In this document: positions 12,701-23,639 of the stretch, piece after piece
How positions within the stretch are numbered: position 1 is the first letter of the stretch
Layout of the letters: each line of letters opens with the position of its first letter
From: Anthoceros angustus
Lineage: Eukaryota; Streptophyta; Anthocerotopsida; Anthocerotales; Anthocerotaceae
Direction of reading: 5' to 3'
NCBI GenBank assembly: GCA_010909165.1
Contig: VJWM01000197.1
Location: 229,501-293,500, forward strand
DNA length: 64,000 nt
The notes under the pieces: model-generated
What the model saw: the letters and a program-made list of their open reading frames with translations, nothing else
Database searches by the model: none
What the model was told of the DNA's origin: nothing
Made by a program: the position numbers and the translations under genes

Positions 12701-15700
12701 TACAGAGTGTGTCATGGAGGACAATGACCACCTGGGAAAGGCCCCTATGGCAGAACGCACTTGTCAGTCTGCATCTAGCTTCACTCCTTGTGGACATCCA
12801 TTTGCACTCCAACCAAATAGTTCTATCATCCTAGCAGTCAGCTTCACAAGGATTGGGAGCTCGATCTCTCCAAATATGTCTTACTTAACATCGGGAACTT
12901 TGTGTGCCTTCAGTGGTCTCCTTGCATTCCAGAGAATCTCTGAAGGAATTGACGGTGATCACGATGTGTCTTCTGGGACACTGGGAGATATATGTGCAGA
13001 TACCTCAGGTATTGGACCAGAGATAGCGGAGGTGCTGACTGTAAAGGGATTCATCTGTTTGTCAAAGGGAAAGATTCTGAATGAGTATATTGACCTCGGA
13101 AAAGTTGGGTATGCAAATGGATGGGACAACGTGAAATTTAATGTTGACATAGAAAACATAAGTGATGCTGAGCTGATTTACCAAATCCAGCATGCACCTG
13201 ATTGCTTCATGATTCGTGCAAGGGATGTAGAACATGACATGCAGGCTGGACATACGCTGCCTCCCAGAAGTGTAGGGACAATTGAGGTAACCCTTCTTAC
13301 TTCAAAGCTAGAACAACTGAAGGGCGAAGGTCCACGTTCTTGGCAAATAAGGCTGCTGAACTGCAATAATCCCCACAACTTGATGGAAGTTGTCATTGAA
13401 GCAGAAATGACAGTCCGAACTCTACAGTTTGGAGGTCTGACACAGTCAGTTCTGGTTTTACCTCCTCTCACTGTCCCAGCTTCCCCAAATGTGGCACAAA
13501 GTGTAAATCAGTTTACGGTGAGATTGTTTACTGTATGTATGAAAGGTGATTTGCAGTTCTATGCAGTAGTCTGCTAGACATAGTATTGAATAAGAGGTGT
13601 GCTGGCCCAGGACCCTGAGCTATTTATGTTTTACCTCTTGGCCAGGTGGAGAATTTGTCACATGAGCTTTTAGGCGTAGCACTTGAGCTGCATCAAGTCG
13701 AGGAGACTGAGTCACTGGTATAGTCACTGAGTCACTGAGTCTCTTGTACAGACCTGATTGCTCAAAAGGATGATGGTTGAGGTAGCACAAAGACTTGCAT
13801 GTCACAATACGCCTTTTGCTATGCATGCTGATAATCCCAGATCTTTTTCCTTGAGAGTTGATGTAGAATATCACCAATTGTAGTGAGACCAGTACTGAAC
13901 TAGTTGAAACATGTGCACACCGCAGGTCACATTTGAGGTCTTTCTTTCGAGTACATCCACGTCTGTGGAGGAAGTCAGACTAGGACCTGGAGAGAGGATA
14001 GATCTCCGAGTATGTGCACGCCCCACTTCTGATACAATTCCAGCTAGGTTTCTAGGACAAGATCAAAGGATATGTGGGGACAGCAAGCAAATAGGGTCTC
14101 AAAGGAGTTCGCACGCTGTCGATGGACAACAAAGGCCATTGGAAGACTCATCGGAGGTAGCATCCACCTTCAGGTATGAAAATGGGAAAGCCAGTGCAAG
14201 CAAAGGTGCAGAAGCAGCGGAAGAAAGCTGTGCTGAGCTAGTAGGTACCTTTTGTCTAGGGCACCTCTATCTTCACTCATCTCCACACGGTCCAGACTGT
14301 ATCCCGATCCACGGAGCACTCATACAGGGTCCACTATTCGATGTTTTGCCTCAGACTCTTTCAATTCAGGTAATACTTGCAATGTCACTTGCATCTTAGT
14401 TGAAGCACTAGTGTGTGTTAAGCAGGATAATTGTATTTCCATGTTTCTCTGTTCAGTGTGTGCCAAGTCATGGAATCTCTGACCTCAGGACATGTCGTGT
14501 TTGTTTGTCTAGTCACGGTTATCAGAAGATGGAATCGTCACGCCTGAGAGGACGTCTTCTCTGGGAAAGCGGGAGTTTTGGCAGAATGTTTCCATCTCGT
14601 CTGACACCCTTGTTGTGCGGAATCTTCGGTCATTTGATTCTTTCCACTTCAGGGTTGTAGCAGAACTATCTCCCATGAGTTATGGTAAATCGAATGGTGA
14701 ACGGCTTGCTCTTGAAAGCTCAGGTGGGGATGTATTTTCTTATTTATACTTGGAACCTATGAGTGGCTGTATTGCTCCACATGGAAGCCTGGAGATAATG
14801 GTCAAGCCAATACCTTGGTCAGTTGAAGATCTTCTAGCATTTATGGACAGAAAAGCAGGCCCTGAATTCATCACTGCTACAATTCATGTCCAGGAGATGG
14901 ATGAGGATGGTTCCCAGGGTGGCAATCAGAGTGTATTAGTAACAATCAGGCCACCTCAGGATGTGCTCCTATCTAAGGAGTTGTTGATTCAAAGGCCACT
15001 TCTGTTAAGTAGCGATCATGATGAGGCTGCATCTGAGGAGTCAGTGAGACCAGGAAAGGCTCAACAACTACCTGTACTAGGCCTTCGAGGTTGTACCCCT
15101 GTCAGTGGGAGTCCCCAGTGCTATGACTTCAACTTGGGGCAGCAAAATGTGTCATCTGGTGGTAGAGTTCAATGGGATCTCACACTCATAGGAGATGAAG
15201 AGTTGTCCCTGCACTACATCCTGTCCACGGTCAGTGAGAGCGATTCAAAGTGGCTGAGCATCAGCAATTGTGTGGGATCTGTGGAACCCAGCGAGCATAA
15301 GATAATCCAGTTATCCTTCTCAACCAAGGCAATGGGTAAACATCTTGGCTTTCCTAGCACGCGTTTGCTAAAGAGCCAGAATGTAAGTCTCAGCTGCCCT
15401 GATGATGGCTTTTTTCAGGTGTCTACTCTACGTACCTGGTGGTTGAAAATGTGGAAAACCCAGCTGATCTGAAGATGGTCCATCTTAGTCTCGAAGTCGT
15501 TTCAGCACGAAATGCCAGACCCGATGCACAGTCTCTGACCTTCTTCCATGTCCTGGTTGAGGGTGACAGGTATGCAATGAGCCTTCCTAATAGATTTGTC
15601 CAAATGGTGCAGTAAGGCTTTCCTCATCTGAGACTTCCTTTCTTGGCTGATCTGCAGGACAGAAGGGAAACCTATAGACATGGGTGAAGTTTACTATAAT

Positions 15701-17968
15701 TTCTGGTATCGGAATCGTTCTTTTGTGATCGTGAATGAGGCTCCAGTAGCGATGGAGTTTTTGCTCTCATCAAGCATGGATCACAATAAGTCCATTGAGT
15801 TGAATTTCTCTCTTGATAACACCTCCCTAAAGCGGTTCAGCTCCTTAACGATAGATCCAAAGAGCAGGTGAGCTGTAAGTATTATTTACGAGATGTATAT
15901 ACTAGTAATTTGGGAAACTAGGATCTCATAACTTCAGGTAATTATGATAACTGTGTTAACATGCGATGCCTTGCAGTGTGAGAGTATGGATCCACTTCTG
16001 GCCTGGAGTATTTAAAGGGCAGTCCATTGGGGACCTGTGTGATGATAGATCTGCCATGATCTTTGTGAACTGCCGCCTTGTGAAGGTTTGTATCTTGCAA
16101 CAATGAAATGCAGGCTCTTGAACACGTCATGTGTGCAGCAGGCAACATTACCGCAATGGTGATGGCAAAATGCTGATTTCGTCATTGTTTTGATCTGGCA
16201 GGATTACCAGAGGTGCATCCCATTCCATGCAAGTTGCCGATATCCACAGATAGGCATTTCTGCAACGGATTTGGTGTTCTCAATATCACAACTTACACAA
16301 TCTCAATCAGCGGTTGTCAATATTCCTGATGATGATAATGAAGTTGATGTCACACTTGCTACTGGAAGGGATGGGGGTTACTTTGGAGGTCATATTGCAG
16401 TGCACAACGAAATGGATGCTGTTGGACCGACTGATGCCGAGCAGCTTCCTACTGACCGTCTGTTGTCTGCAAAAGGTCGTGTGCAATCAGATAAGCATAT
16501 AACGGAGGGGTCAGCATATTCGTATTCTGAACTGGAGAGGGGTGAAAGTCTTGAACTGCTACCCCTTGTCCAGACCATAAAACTGAGCAACCTGTACCTG
16601 CACCGGCCGTTAAATTATGCTGTAAAGAATGACTCTCTGTTTTTCGAAACAAAGTTTCCAGAACCTCAAGAGGTGCCTGTATGTTCGGGGGAGCCTTCTG
16701 ACTACTCACAGGCATCGAATGGAGCTATCAATGAGTGCAAGGGCTTCCATCTGGTGTTTGTCAGACCAATTGCAGATAACCTGCAAGCACACCGCGAGAT
16801 GATATTGAAGCAGAAGTATGTCGAGGAGCATGTAACCATATACAATCGCACACACCCAAGGGAGAAGTACACTGTGAGCCTTCGAATCACAGCTGGTCAT
16901 CTTCGGAACTTCTTTGCTGCATTAGGGTAAGGCGGTGTCTTCAGCATGACAGCTCTTGTTCAAGCTGTCAAAGTCTCTCTAACTGTGTAGAGAGTGAGAT
17001 GATGCTGAGTTTCAAGTCTTGTGGCGTTGCAGGTCAAGGAATTCTTATCCCTTTCGACGTCTTGAGCTTGGGATCACAGGCTTTCTGAGTAGCTTTTATT
17101 GTCTTACCAGCAGTCTCCTGGATGGGATTCAAGAGCTATCAGCTCACGAGTCACAGGCTGCTGCCTCTGAGACGATTCCAGTTGTGAGCAGTTCTTTAGG
17201 AATGAAAGAAACCAGGTCTTCGGCTTTGTATAATTTGAACGTAGTCAAGTGGATCGAGACACGAGTTAGTTCCTTCCGTGTATCTGAGAAGGCTGTGAAG
17301 GATTTCAAGGATTTGTTCTTTGATTTCCAGTATCTAACAGGTACCTGAACTTCACCTTACTCGCAGTAGGAACGCTGGAGGCTTGCCATTCGCATTCTTA
17401 ATAACGTTCTAAAAACTGCCTGTTACTGGACAGATGAGCTCGTCTTCTACAGCCTCAAGGAGCGGTGGAGCCGAGGGAGTGGAACTCTGGAGCTTGCTGC
17501 TGTGCAACTCGCAAAACTGTTATATTGCACTTTCTATCGATCGCAGGTTAGTCTTACACCGTCAAATATGTGTCTACATTGTTAGACTGCTGTTGCATGT
17601 TCTGGAGACAGTAGCTACTACTTGCGTTCAGCGCGTTCTATTTACCGAAAATCGACTGTAGTTTGGCCGTTAATCTGACTTTGCTGTGTGGTTCGTGCTA
17701 TTATCAGTTGGTCCAGCTGTGTGTGGACACATGTCGATCTGTGGTTTCTTGGAAGAGCTGCCCTCTTGAAGGGTTTGATACAACTGATCCAAGACCTGCC
17801 ATCTCGAAAGCAGATGCGCAGCTGCTTTGTAGAAACTCTCTGCAGTTTCTCACGGACTGGACAGGTCAGCTCCGTCATTTCCTTTCCTACTTCCCTGACA
17901 GCAGGGATGATCTGCTTCCGTTAAGGCAACTTCACCAGAGAATTGAGGGTGTCATGTCTATCTTGTGA
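3725..17968 (+). CDS. giant ASH/Ig-like-module protein, 27 exons, ~3632 aa
   Basis: Exons: 3725-3888, 4110-4260, 4359-4517, 4616-4942, 5031-5213, 5303-5434, 5517-5651, 5751-5978, 6116-6525, 6670-6882, 6995-7165, 7282-7609, 7743-8219, 8396-8531, 8665-9386, 9474-9569, 9700-9807, 9903-13517, 13926-14369, 14513-15335, 15419-15569, 15658-15867, 15977-16085, 16202-16926, 17033-17340, 17434-17546, 17708-17968. All junctions are GT-AG, phases agree and the sum is 10,899 nt. The protein has many repeats of an ASH/MSP-like beta-sandwich pattern, for example LNLGDCNVGSSKSAAVEVQN near residue 505, INFGKMFTNEHRAKTLVLNN near 1035 and KIDFGNIAAGEWCNMQRIII near 1140. Such modules are typical of centrosomal and ciliary proteins (CEP192/SPD-2, HYDIN, CFAPs). 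No catalytic motif or membrane segment stands out. A role at basal bodies or motile sperm is inference only. The junctions at 7609/7743 and 9807/9903 are the least certain. Confidence 0.8.
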
Positions 17969-18445
17969 AAAGATCGTGTCCACTCTACTTGCTCAACTGC
18001 AAGGGCTAGAGATCCTTGATGTCCTTTCTGTAGGACAACATCATCAGCAAGGCAGCTTGATACCATCTAGACTAGACAAGACTTAGATTAGAAAACACTT
18101 AGATTAGACAACACTTATCAAGACAGCTTGATTGTAGATTACACCCGTGTTGTCAGGGAAGCTTGATTCCAGATTTCGGGCTGAGGAATTGTATCACTAT
18201 CCACTATTCCCACACCAGTGAAATCTTCACAGGCTGGGCTAAAACTCTCATATCTGGTGCCCGAACACTATGACGCGTAAGATGTGCGCAAAGAAACGAG
18301 GGGAGGGCAAAGGGGAACTAACAAAACCAGTTGCAAACAATGAGAGGCGAAATTCTTGTCGCAAGACCGAGTCAATATGCGGCCAGTCACTGTGCAAAAC
18401 AAAAAGAAAGAGTAAACACCAGATCCAGTGACGCAAAAGGAGCAA
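17969..18445. other. 3' UTR / convergent intergenic segment with short repeats
   Basis: This lies between the ASH-protein stop and the convergent NAA40 gene. Around 18050-18175 there are degenerate short repeats, with ACTTAGATTAGA twice and CAGCTTGAT/AAGCTTGAT three times. No open frame of interest was seen. Confidence 0.5.
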
Positions 18446-19819
18446 TCAGTTTAGGCCTCGCTCATTGCATACCTCAAGAGACTTTTTTGCTTCTGGATCA
18501 AACGTTTTGCACAGAATCTCATAACTTGCCTCTTGCCTTGTCTGTGCACCCGAACATCAGATGGAATATAAAGGTCAGCTGTGATGGTCCAAAGCAACCA
18601 ACTGGATCCTGAACAGACCAACTTACACCATGTTGTTGCTTCAGCATACCAGTGGATCTGCCCTGGATGGAGAAATGCTCGAAATGACAAACCTGCAACC
18701 AGGAGAAGATAGCTCTCAAAGCCTTCCTGGCACAAACAGCAGGGGGCACGACCCTTGGGTTGATCATTTCAAGCACCTTAACTTCCCAGTGTAAAACTTC
18801 ATTGCTGCAATGTTGCGCTTCTGCACTGTGAGCAGGATGCATTTAAGGTTGTTCTGCCAAACAACCTCTCTTAGAACAAGGGCCAAAACCTTGGTGAACC
18901 CATGCCACCTGTCAGATTCCTCAACAGCCATGCAGCACACCAGCACGCAGTCACACAGAAAGCGACACCAAAAGCGACCGGTGAACCACCATACCTTCCG
19001 TGCAAGAAGCTCCATGAACAACATGAGAAACTTGCCCAGCCCTCTCCCCTGCACGCTTCTCTCCAACTGCAGCTCGTACACATACAGCACAGGAACATCC
19101 CGTTCCACCACAAACCGAAAGTGCACGAAAGCCACAACGGGACCCCCATCACCCGACCACAACACCCCATTCTTGTCTCCTCCAGTCTGCTGGTCTCCAC
19201 TCTCTGTGGAGCGTTTCCGCACAACAATGTAACGAGCTTGCGGTGACACCATGTCCCGCCTTTTAATCTTCTCTTCTGCAGGCCACTCAGGCCCATAAGG
19301 GTCTGACATGTTCACCTGCTCTGCCAATGACCAAACAGAAGAGCTTCACATCACAGCCTTACATATAAAACCACCCACAAGCCTCCACGAGCACACAGCC
19401 ATACACCCATCCCCCTCACCTTCAGCAACTCCATTATGTACCGTTTAAGAGGCAAAGACAAGCCATCCCCAAATGCCATTTCCATGTGAAGATCCAGGCC
19501 TGCAACGAAGAAATATTCAACCACGCTCAGCTGTGGGTCCATCCCAGCTGTGAGCCAGCCAACATGCAAAAAGCCCCCAACTTTACCATTCCGATCGAAT
19601 TTCAGAAAGGCTGGAAACTCGGAGATCAAGTCCGGCTTGTCGTAGGCTGCCTTCACCACTGCATCCACGCTCTTCTTCCGAGCCAGCTCCTGTAGAGCCG
19701 TGGACACAAGGCACGTCACGTGAGCAATCATTCCCTGGGCTCCCGCACGTGAGCTCGGCCTGCCGTACCTCCTGCCGCTTGGACTTCTTCTCCAGCTGGT
19801 GCTGCTTCTTGCGATCCAT
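18446..19819 (-). CDS. NAA40: N-alpha-acetyltransferase 40 (NatD), histone H4/H2A N-terminal acetyltransferase
   Basis: NatD transfers acetyl from acetyl-CoA to the N-terminal serine of histones H4 and H2A. Exons on the minus strand: 19819-19769, 19689-19587, 19499-19420, 19315-18995, 18853-18777, then a last exon ending near 18446. Recognisable family blocks in order are the Lys-rich start MDRKKQHQLEKKSKRQE, FPAFLKFDRNG, GPEWPAEEKIKRRDMVSPQA, VAFVHFRF, then the GNAT core VLYVYELQLERSVQGRGLGK with the acetyl-CoA-binding RGLGK loop, and LLTVQKRNIAAMKFY. The end SYEILCKTFDPEAKKSLE is also typical, but it lies in a different frame from the preceding IPSDV stretch, so the last exon cannot be joined cleanly. 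This could be a one-base frameshift, an assembly error or an unrecognised splice. It shares a divergent promoter region with SWC4. Confidence 0.87.
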
Positions 19820-20128
19820 GGCTGGGGCCCCGGGACTCGGGATTGGAAGAAGGATGCCTGCTCGAAGGATGCTTTGAGGGGAAGGTTACAGCCATTAATC
19901 GTGATTAACTACAATATAGGTCAGTTATCGATTATGGCAAGCCCAAAGGCTTCTAGGTAAGAACGCCATCTATGTATGTACTGAACCTGTGATGGATAGC
20001 TCTGCTTTTCGATGTTTGTTGAAGGCATGTTTTGAGGCGAAGGTGAAGGATACAGGTATGGATTAGTGGCAGTGCAGGGCTTGCTCAAGGCAAAGCCAGG
20101 CAAGTCCATGGCGTGAGCAGCTGGAGCT
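19820..20128. promoter_or_regulatory. shared divergent promoter region of NAA40 and SWC4
   Basis: 309 bp separate the two start codons, which point away from each other. Both 5' UTRs and both core promoters must fit here unless they overlap. I see no convincing TATA box, consistent with housekeeping promoters. The bidirectional role is inferred from geometry alone. Confidence 0.5.
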
Positions 20129-21865
20129 ATGGCGGATGCGCGGGACATCTTGGGGCTGCCCAAGGCAGCGGGGGCGAGCAAGGACATACTTGGAGGGAGC
20201 GGGGAGAAGAAGAGCAAGGCCAGCAAGGAGGCGGCGAAGAAACCCGATGGCGTGCCGCGGGAGGTGTACATGCTCACTGGGGGGCTGCCCCCGGCCATGC
20301 CGACCATGGACCTGGCCAGCCTGAGGAAGAGGCAGGCTGCGTCCAGCAAGAAGGTGGGATGGAGATGGCATCCGTTCACCAGCTCCGCGAGGAGCGACAA
20401 CCTGCAGCTGCACCACTGGGTCAGGCTGGTGGACGCAGCTCCCCCCACGGGGGACTATGCCTTCGCCAAGTACAACAAGGCGGTGGAGGTGGTGCGCTAC
20501 ACGGACGAGGAGTACACAAGGTTCTTGGCGGATCCCAAGTGGAGCAGGCAGGAGACGGACCAGCTGTTCGATCTTTGCGAGCAGTTCGATCTGCGTTTCA
20601 TCGTCATCGCGGACAGGTTCCCGTGGGACAGGACTGTGGAGGAGCTCAAGGACCGGTACTACACGGCTGCCAAGGCCGTGGTGCTGGCCAGGGCTCCCAG
20701 CGTGGAGGATGTGGCGGACCATACCCTGGTGAAGGACAGCTATGACATGGTGCAGGAGGTGGAGCGGAAGCGGGCCTTGGGGATCATGATGTCCCAGACC
20801 CGGCAGCAGGAGCTGGAGGATGCCAAGGTCTTGGCTGAGGCCAAGCGGATCATGGCCAGCCGAGCCAAGGTGCTGGAGGAGGCGGAACCCCCGGTTGGGG
20901 TTTCCATGGCGGCAGAGCCTGCTGCCGTGCCCTCTGTTGGTCTTGGTGCTGGTGCTGGTCCTGGTGCCGGTCCTGGTGCCGGTCCTGGTGCTGGTCCTGG
21001 TGCTGGTGCTGGTGCTAGTCCTGGTGCTGGTCCTGGTCCTGGTGCTGGTCCTGGTGCTGGTCCTGGTCCTGGTGCTGGTCCTAGTGCTGGTTCTGGTGCT
21101 GGTGCTGGTGCTGGTGAGGGAGCTGGTGCCGCTGCCGCTGCCGTTGCCGTTGCCGCTGCCGCTGCCGGTGCTGGTGCAGGTGCAGGTCCGTCTTTGCTTC
21201 AGGAGAAGCAGCAACAGCCGCAGCAGACTGCTGCATCTCCGCCCCCTGCTGCTCCAGCTGCAGGAGGTTATGTTCAGGCTTCGGTTCCCGCGGAGGTGGC
21301 TATCCCCCAGGTGTCTTCAGTTCCTGGGACGGATCCCAGCCCTGGGGTCCCTCCTGTCAGCAGCAGCGGGCCCCGGCTGCCTCGACTCTTCCTGAGGACA
21401 GCTTTGCTGGCTCAGCAGGTGCATTCCACCACGGCTGCTGCCGGGGTGAGGACGGCCAAGAGGGTGGAACAGACGCTGGAGGAGCTCGGGGTTCGGCCCA
21501 AGCCTAAGGTGGCCACGGCAGCAGTGTGTGAGCAGCATCTGGAGCTCCGCAAGGAGATTCTGACCCTACTCAACCTCCAGAAGCAGGTGCAGTGGAAGGA
21601 GAGTGAGGTGGCTGTGCTTCGTGACAACCCTTATGCAGAAATTCCCTCTACTCCCACCACTCCCAAGAGGTCTCACCGTGGAGGAGGGGAATATGAGCGG
21701 GTGGCCACCAGAGCTACTGCCATGGGAGCTGATTCTAACCCTCCCCCTGGGGAACGGTTAGGCAAAAGGGAACACAAGCGCAAGGCACCAGCAAGGTTTG
21801 CAGAAGCTCCAGCATCGCCACCACCTCAAAAGAGGGCCCGGAAGATGAAAGCTGCGGAGCTTTGA
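20129..21865 (+). CDS. SWC4: SWR1/NuA4 complex subunit SWC4 (DMAP1-like), intronless
   Basis: SWC4/DMAP1 is a shared subunit of the SWR1 H2A.Z-exchange complex and the NuA4 acetyltransferase in the nucleus. The single 578-aa frame starts MADARDILGLPK, the conserved family N-terminus. It continues with VPREVYMLTGG, KVGWRWHPFTSSAR, HHWVR, YAFAKYNK, then a SANT-like region around WSRQETDQLFDLCEQFDLRF and VEELKDRYY at about residues 130-175. A C-terminal DMAP1-like block (VEQTLEELGVRPKPKVATAA) sits near residue 450. Between residues about 271 and 352 there is a Gly-Ala/Gly-Pro repeat tract followed by poly-Ala, encoded by GGTGCT/GGTCCT hexamers. This makes the protein longer than usual family members. 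No intron is present, in contrast to the intron-rich neighbours. Confidence 0.93.
   Translation: MADARDILGLPKAAGASKDILGGSGEKKSKASKEAAKKPDGVPREVYMLTGGLPPAMPTMDLASLRKRQAASSKKVGWRWHPFTSSARSDNLQLHHWVRLVDAAPPTGDYAFAKYNKAVEVVRYTDEEYTRFLADPKWSRQETDQLFDLCEQFDLRFIVIADRFPWDRTVEELKDRYYTAAKAVVLARAPSVEDVADHTLVKDSYDMVQEVERKRALGIMMSQTRQQELEDAKVLAEAKRIMASRAKVLEEAEPPVGVSMAAEPAAVPSVGLGAGAGPGAGPGAGPGAGPGAGAGASPGAGPGPGAGPGAGPGPGAGPSAGSGAGAGAGEGAGAAAAAVAVAAAAAGAGAGAGPSLLQEKQQQPQQTAASPPPAAPAAGGYVQASVPAEVAIPQVSSVPGTDPSPGVPPVSSSGPRLPRLFLRTALLAQQVHSTTAAAGVRTAKRVEQTLEELGVRPKPKVATAAVCEQHLELRKEILTLLNLQKQVQWKESEVAVLRDNPYAEIPSTPTTPKRSHRGGGEYERVATRATAMGADSNPPPGERLGKREHKRKAPARFAEAPASPPPQKRARKMKAAEL
20939..21188 (+). repeat. 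GGTGCT/GGTCCT hexamer minisatellite inside SWC4
   Basis: A run of GGT-GCT and GGT-CCT hexamers encodes alternating Gly-Ala and Gly-Pro, then GCC/GCT-rich codons give poly-Ala with a few Val. The array keeps the SWC4 frame. Its complement is also fully open and encodes a Thr/Ser/Arg repeat, which is a compositional shadow. Length polymorphism is likely because the units are near-identical. Confidence 0.9.
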
Positions 21866-23374
21866 TTTATGTGATCCTGACCCCAAAGCACCGAGTTCGG
21901 CTGCAGATTATTCTGTGCACCGCCTCTCGCTGAACCAGAGGTGAAAGGTGAGAGCTCTTTATGGTCACCTTTGGCTTTTCTCTGGTCCCGCCTGTTCTCT
22001 CAGACTTTCTCAGTTGGCCCTTTCAGGATCAAGCTGGTATAGCCCTAGAAACACTTGCCTCGAAATGACCCCCTATCAGAGAAGGATAGAAGGTTCCGGC
22101 CTGCATGACGACCCAAGAAGCACCGACTAGGTGGGCTGATGTCGGAAATGCAAGCAGCCCTTTCAGGGGCCAGAAGATTTTTGGAAGCACCCGAGACTCC
22201 AATAGGTGAGGATGTAGAGGCGAAAGGGAGCCCAGACTTTAATGCGTACAGGATGTGGAGAGGAAAGTGAACCGGTTCCCCTCGTGAAAGCTGGCACACG
22301 ACTAGGGTCGGGGTCCCACAAGGGGTCATTTTCAGGATTTTCTCTTTCCAAGGGGAGATTCGTGCCTTCCACTGTTTCAGGAAGGCAGCCGGAAGAGCTA
22401 CATCTCTGGGGCCTAGGGCTATTCTGCCGTTGTGTTGACTGCAGGCTTTTCATACTAGCAATCTGGTTTGATCACGGTCCATTAGAGCTCTCAGCAGAGG
22501 ATACCGAGGTTGAGAAGATGTCGAGGACTCATCTGAAAGTGATAGCAACAGGCACTCTTGCTGATCTTTCGTATAGCACGGCCATTGTTTTTGCCCACAG
22601 TTTTACGTGTCCCATTTGGTCCTGGAAGTTCAGGTCGTGCACACCTGCCTGAACTAGACAGTTCAGGGAAGTTTCTTTGGTGTGATATCCGGTTACGGGT
22701 TGCTAGCAGCCAGCAAGGTCACGGAGTAAACTCATTCTTTTGGACTCATACATGTACCTCACTGTACACTGCCCCAATCCTTCCTCGCTACCTACTACCA
22801 TAGTTGTCACAGGTCAGCAGCGTAAGAGAAAAGCAGAAGGCAACAATAAGTCAAGGTAAAGGGATTTTTTTTTATTAAGATTATGCACTCCCCAGGCCAC
22901 AAGAGGCACGAGAGCCTGCTGTGCAAATGTGTATGGCCCGGATGAGTCCCGACTTCCGAGCAGCAGGTTCGGAGTTCTTCCCCCAACACCTGGGGCAAAC
23001 TGCCGAACATACCAACCATGAAGTGTTAATCTTGTTCTGGTGAAAATCCCAAACCCCATTTTCAGTGTTAACGACAATATAAAAAAGATCATAATAGTCG
23101 CTGCAGTAAAGTTGGAGGTGGGAGGAACTCCTGGAGTGTGCGTGTGCAAGGTCGACTCCTCGTAGCTCTCCCTCCCCACAAGCCCTTGGGCTTCTCCTGG
23201 ACAATCAAAGTTACCTTAGACTGCACACCGTTACAATTGAGCGTTACAAATTATGGGGTTAATGCTAATTGAAGTTTATTAGGGTTTTATGAAAACGAGC
23301 AGCCCGGAGGCTACGTGAGAGGTGAGGTAGCCCTACGTTTCCCTCCGCACTTGGCTCCTCTCCAAGTGTATGTG
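21866..23374. other. intergenic DNA, no recognised gene
   Basis: This stretch follows SWC4 and begins with its presumed 3' UTR. The open frames are short and do not resemble known proteins. Only a short A/T homopolymer near 22866 stands out. Confidence 0.5.
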
Positions 23375-23560
23375 CTTTTGCCCATGCGGGAAGAGTTTGT
23401 ATTGAGGTTGCAGCTCAACGAGGTGATCAAACCTCATCTCCTGCCACGTTCTAAGTCACCATGGTTTTTGCACGAAATCAGCAGCGATGTCCACCCAACG
23501 ACATCACTTTCAAGGGCATAGTTTGCAGAATATGTTCTGCCTCATCCAGGTAGCCAGACC
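23375..23560 (+). repeat. left arm of ~180-bp inverted repeat
   Basis: This segment is the diverged reverse complement of about 25005-25185. Matching features in order are the stretch translating as VLRLQLNEVI, a block around SDVHP, CATAGTTTG, and TGTTCTGCCTCATCC. The minus-strand partner reads VLRLQLNKVI and SDVHPPS. The two arms enclose about 1.45 kb that includes PPR-like debris. They could be terminal inverted repeats of a decayed non-autonomous element or an old inverted duplication. Confidence 0.65.
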
Positions 23561-23639
23561 GCCCAAGAACAATGCAACCATGCAATTATGATGAGCAATC
23601 TGGGGTTGGCTTCAGGACGTGGTCCGCCTTGCCTTCAGT

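Noticed and set aside
20063-21214. 383-aa minus-strand frame with Thr/Ser/Arg repeats opposite SWC4
   Set aside because: It is the complement of the GGTGCT/GGTCCT array and GC-rich SWC4 codons; the plus strand encodes a conserved protein over its full length.
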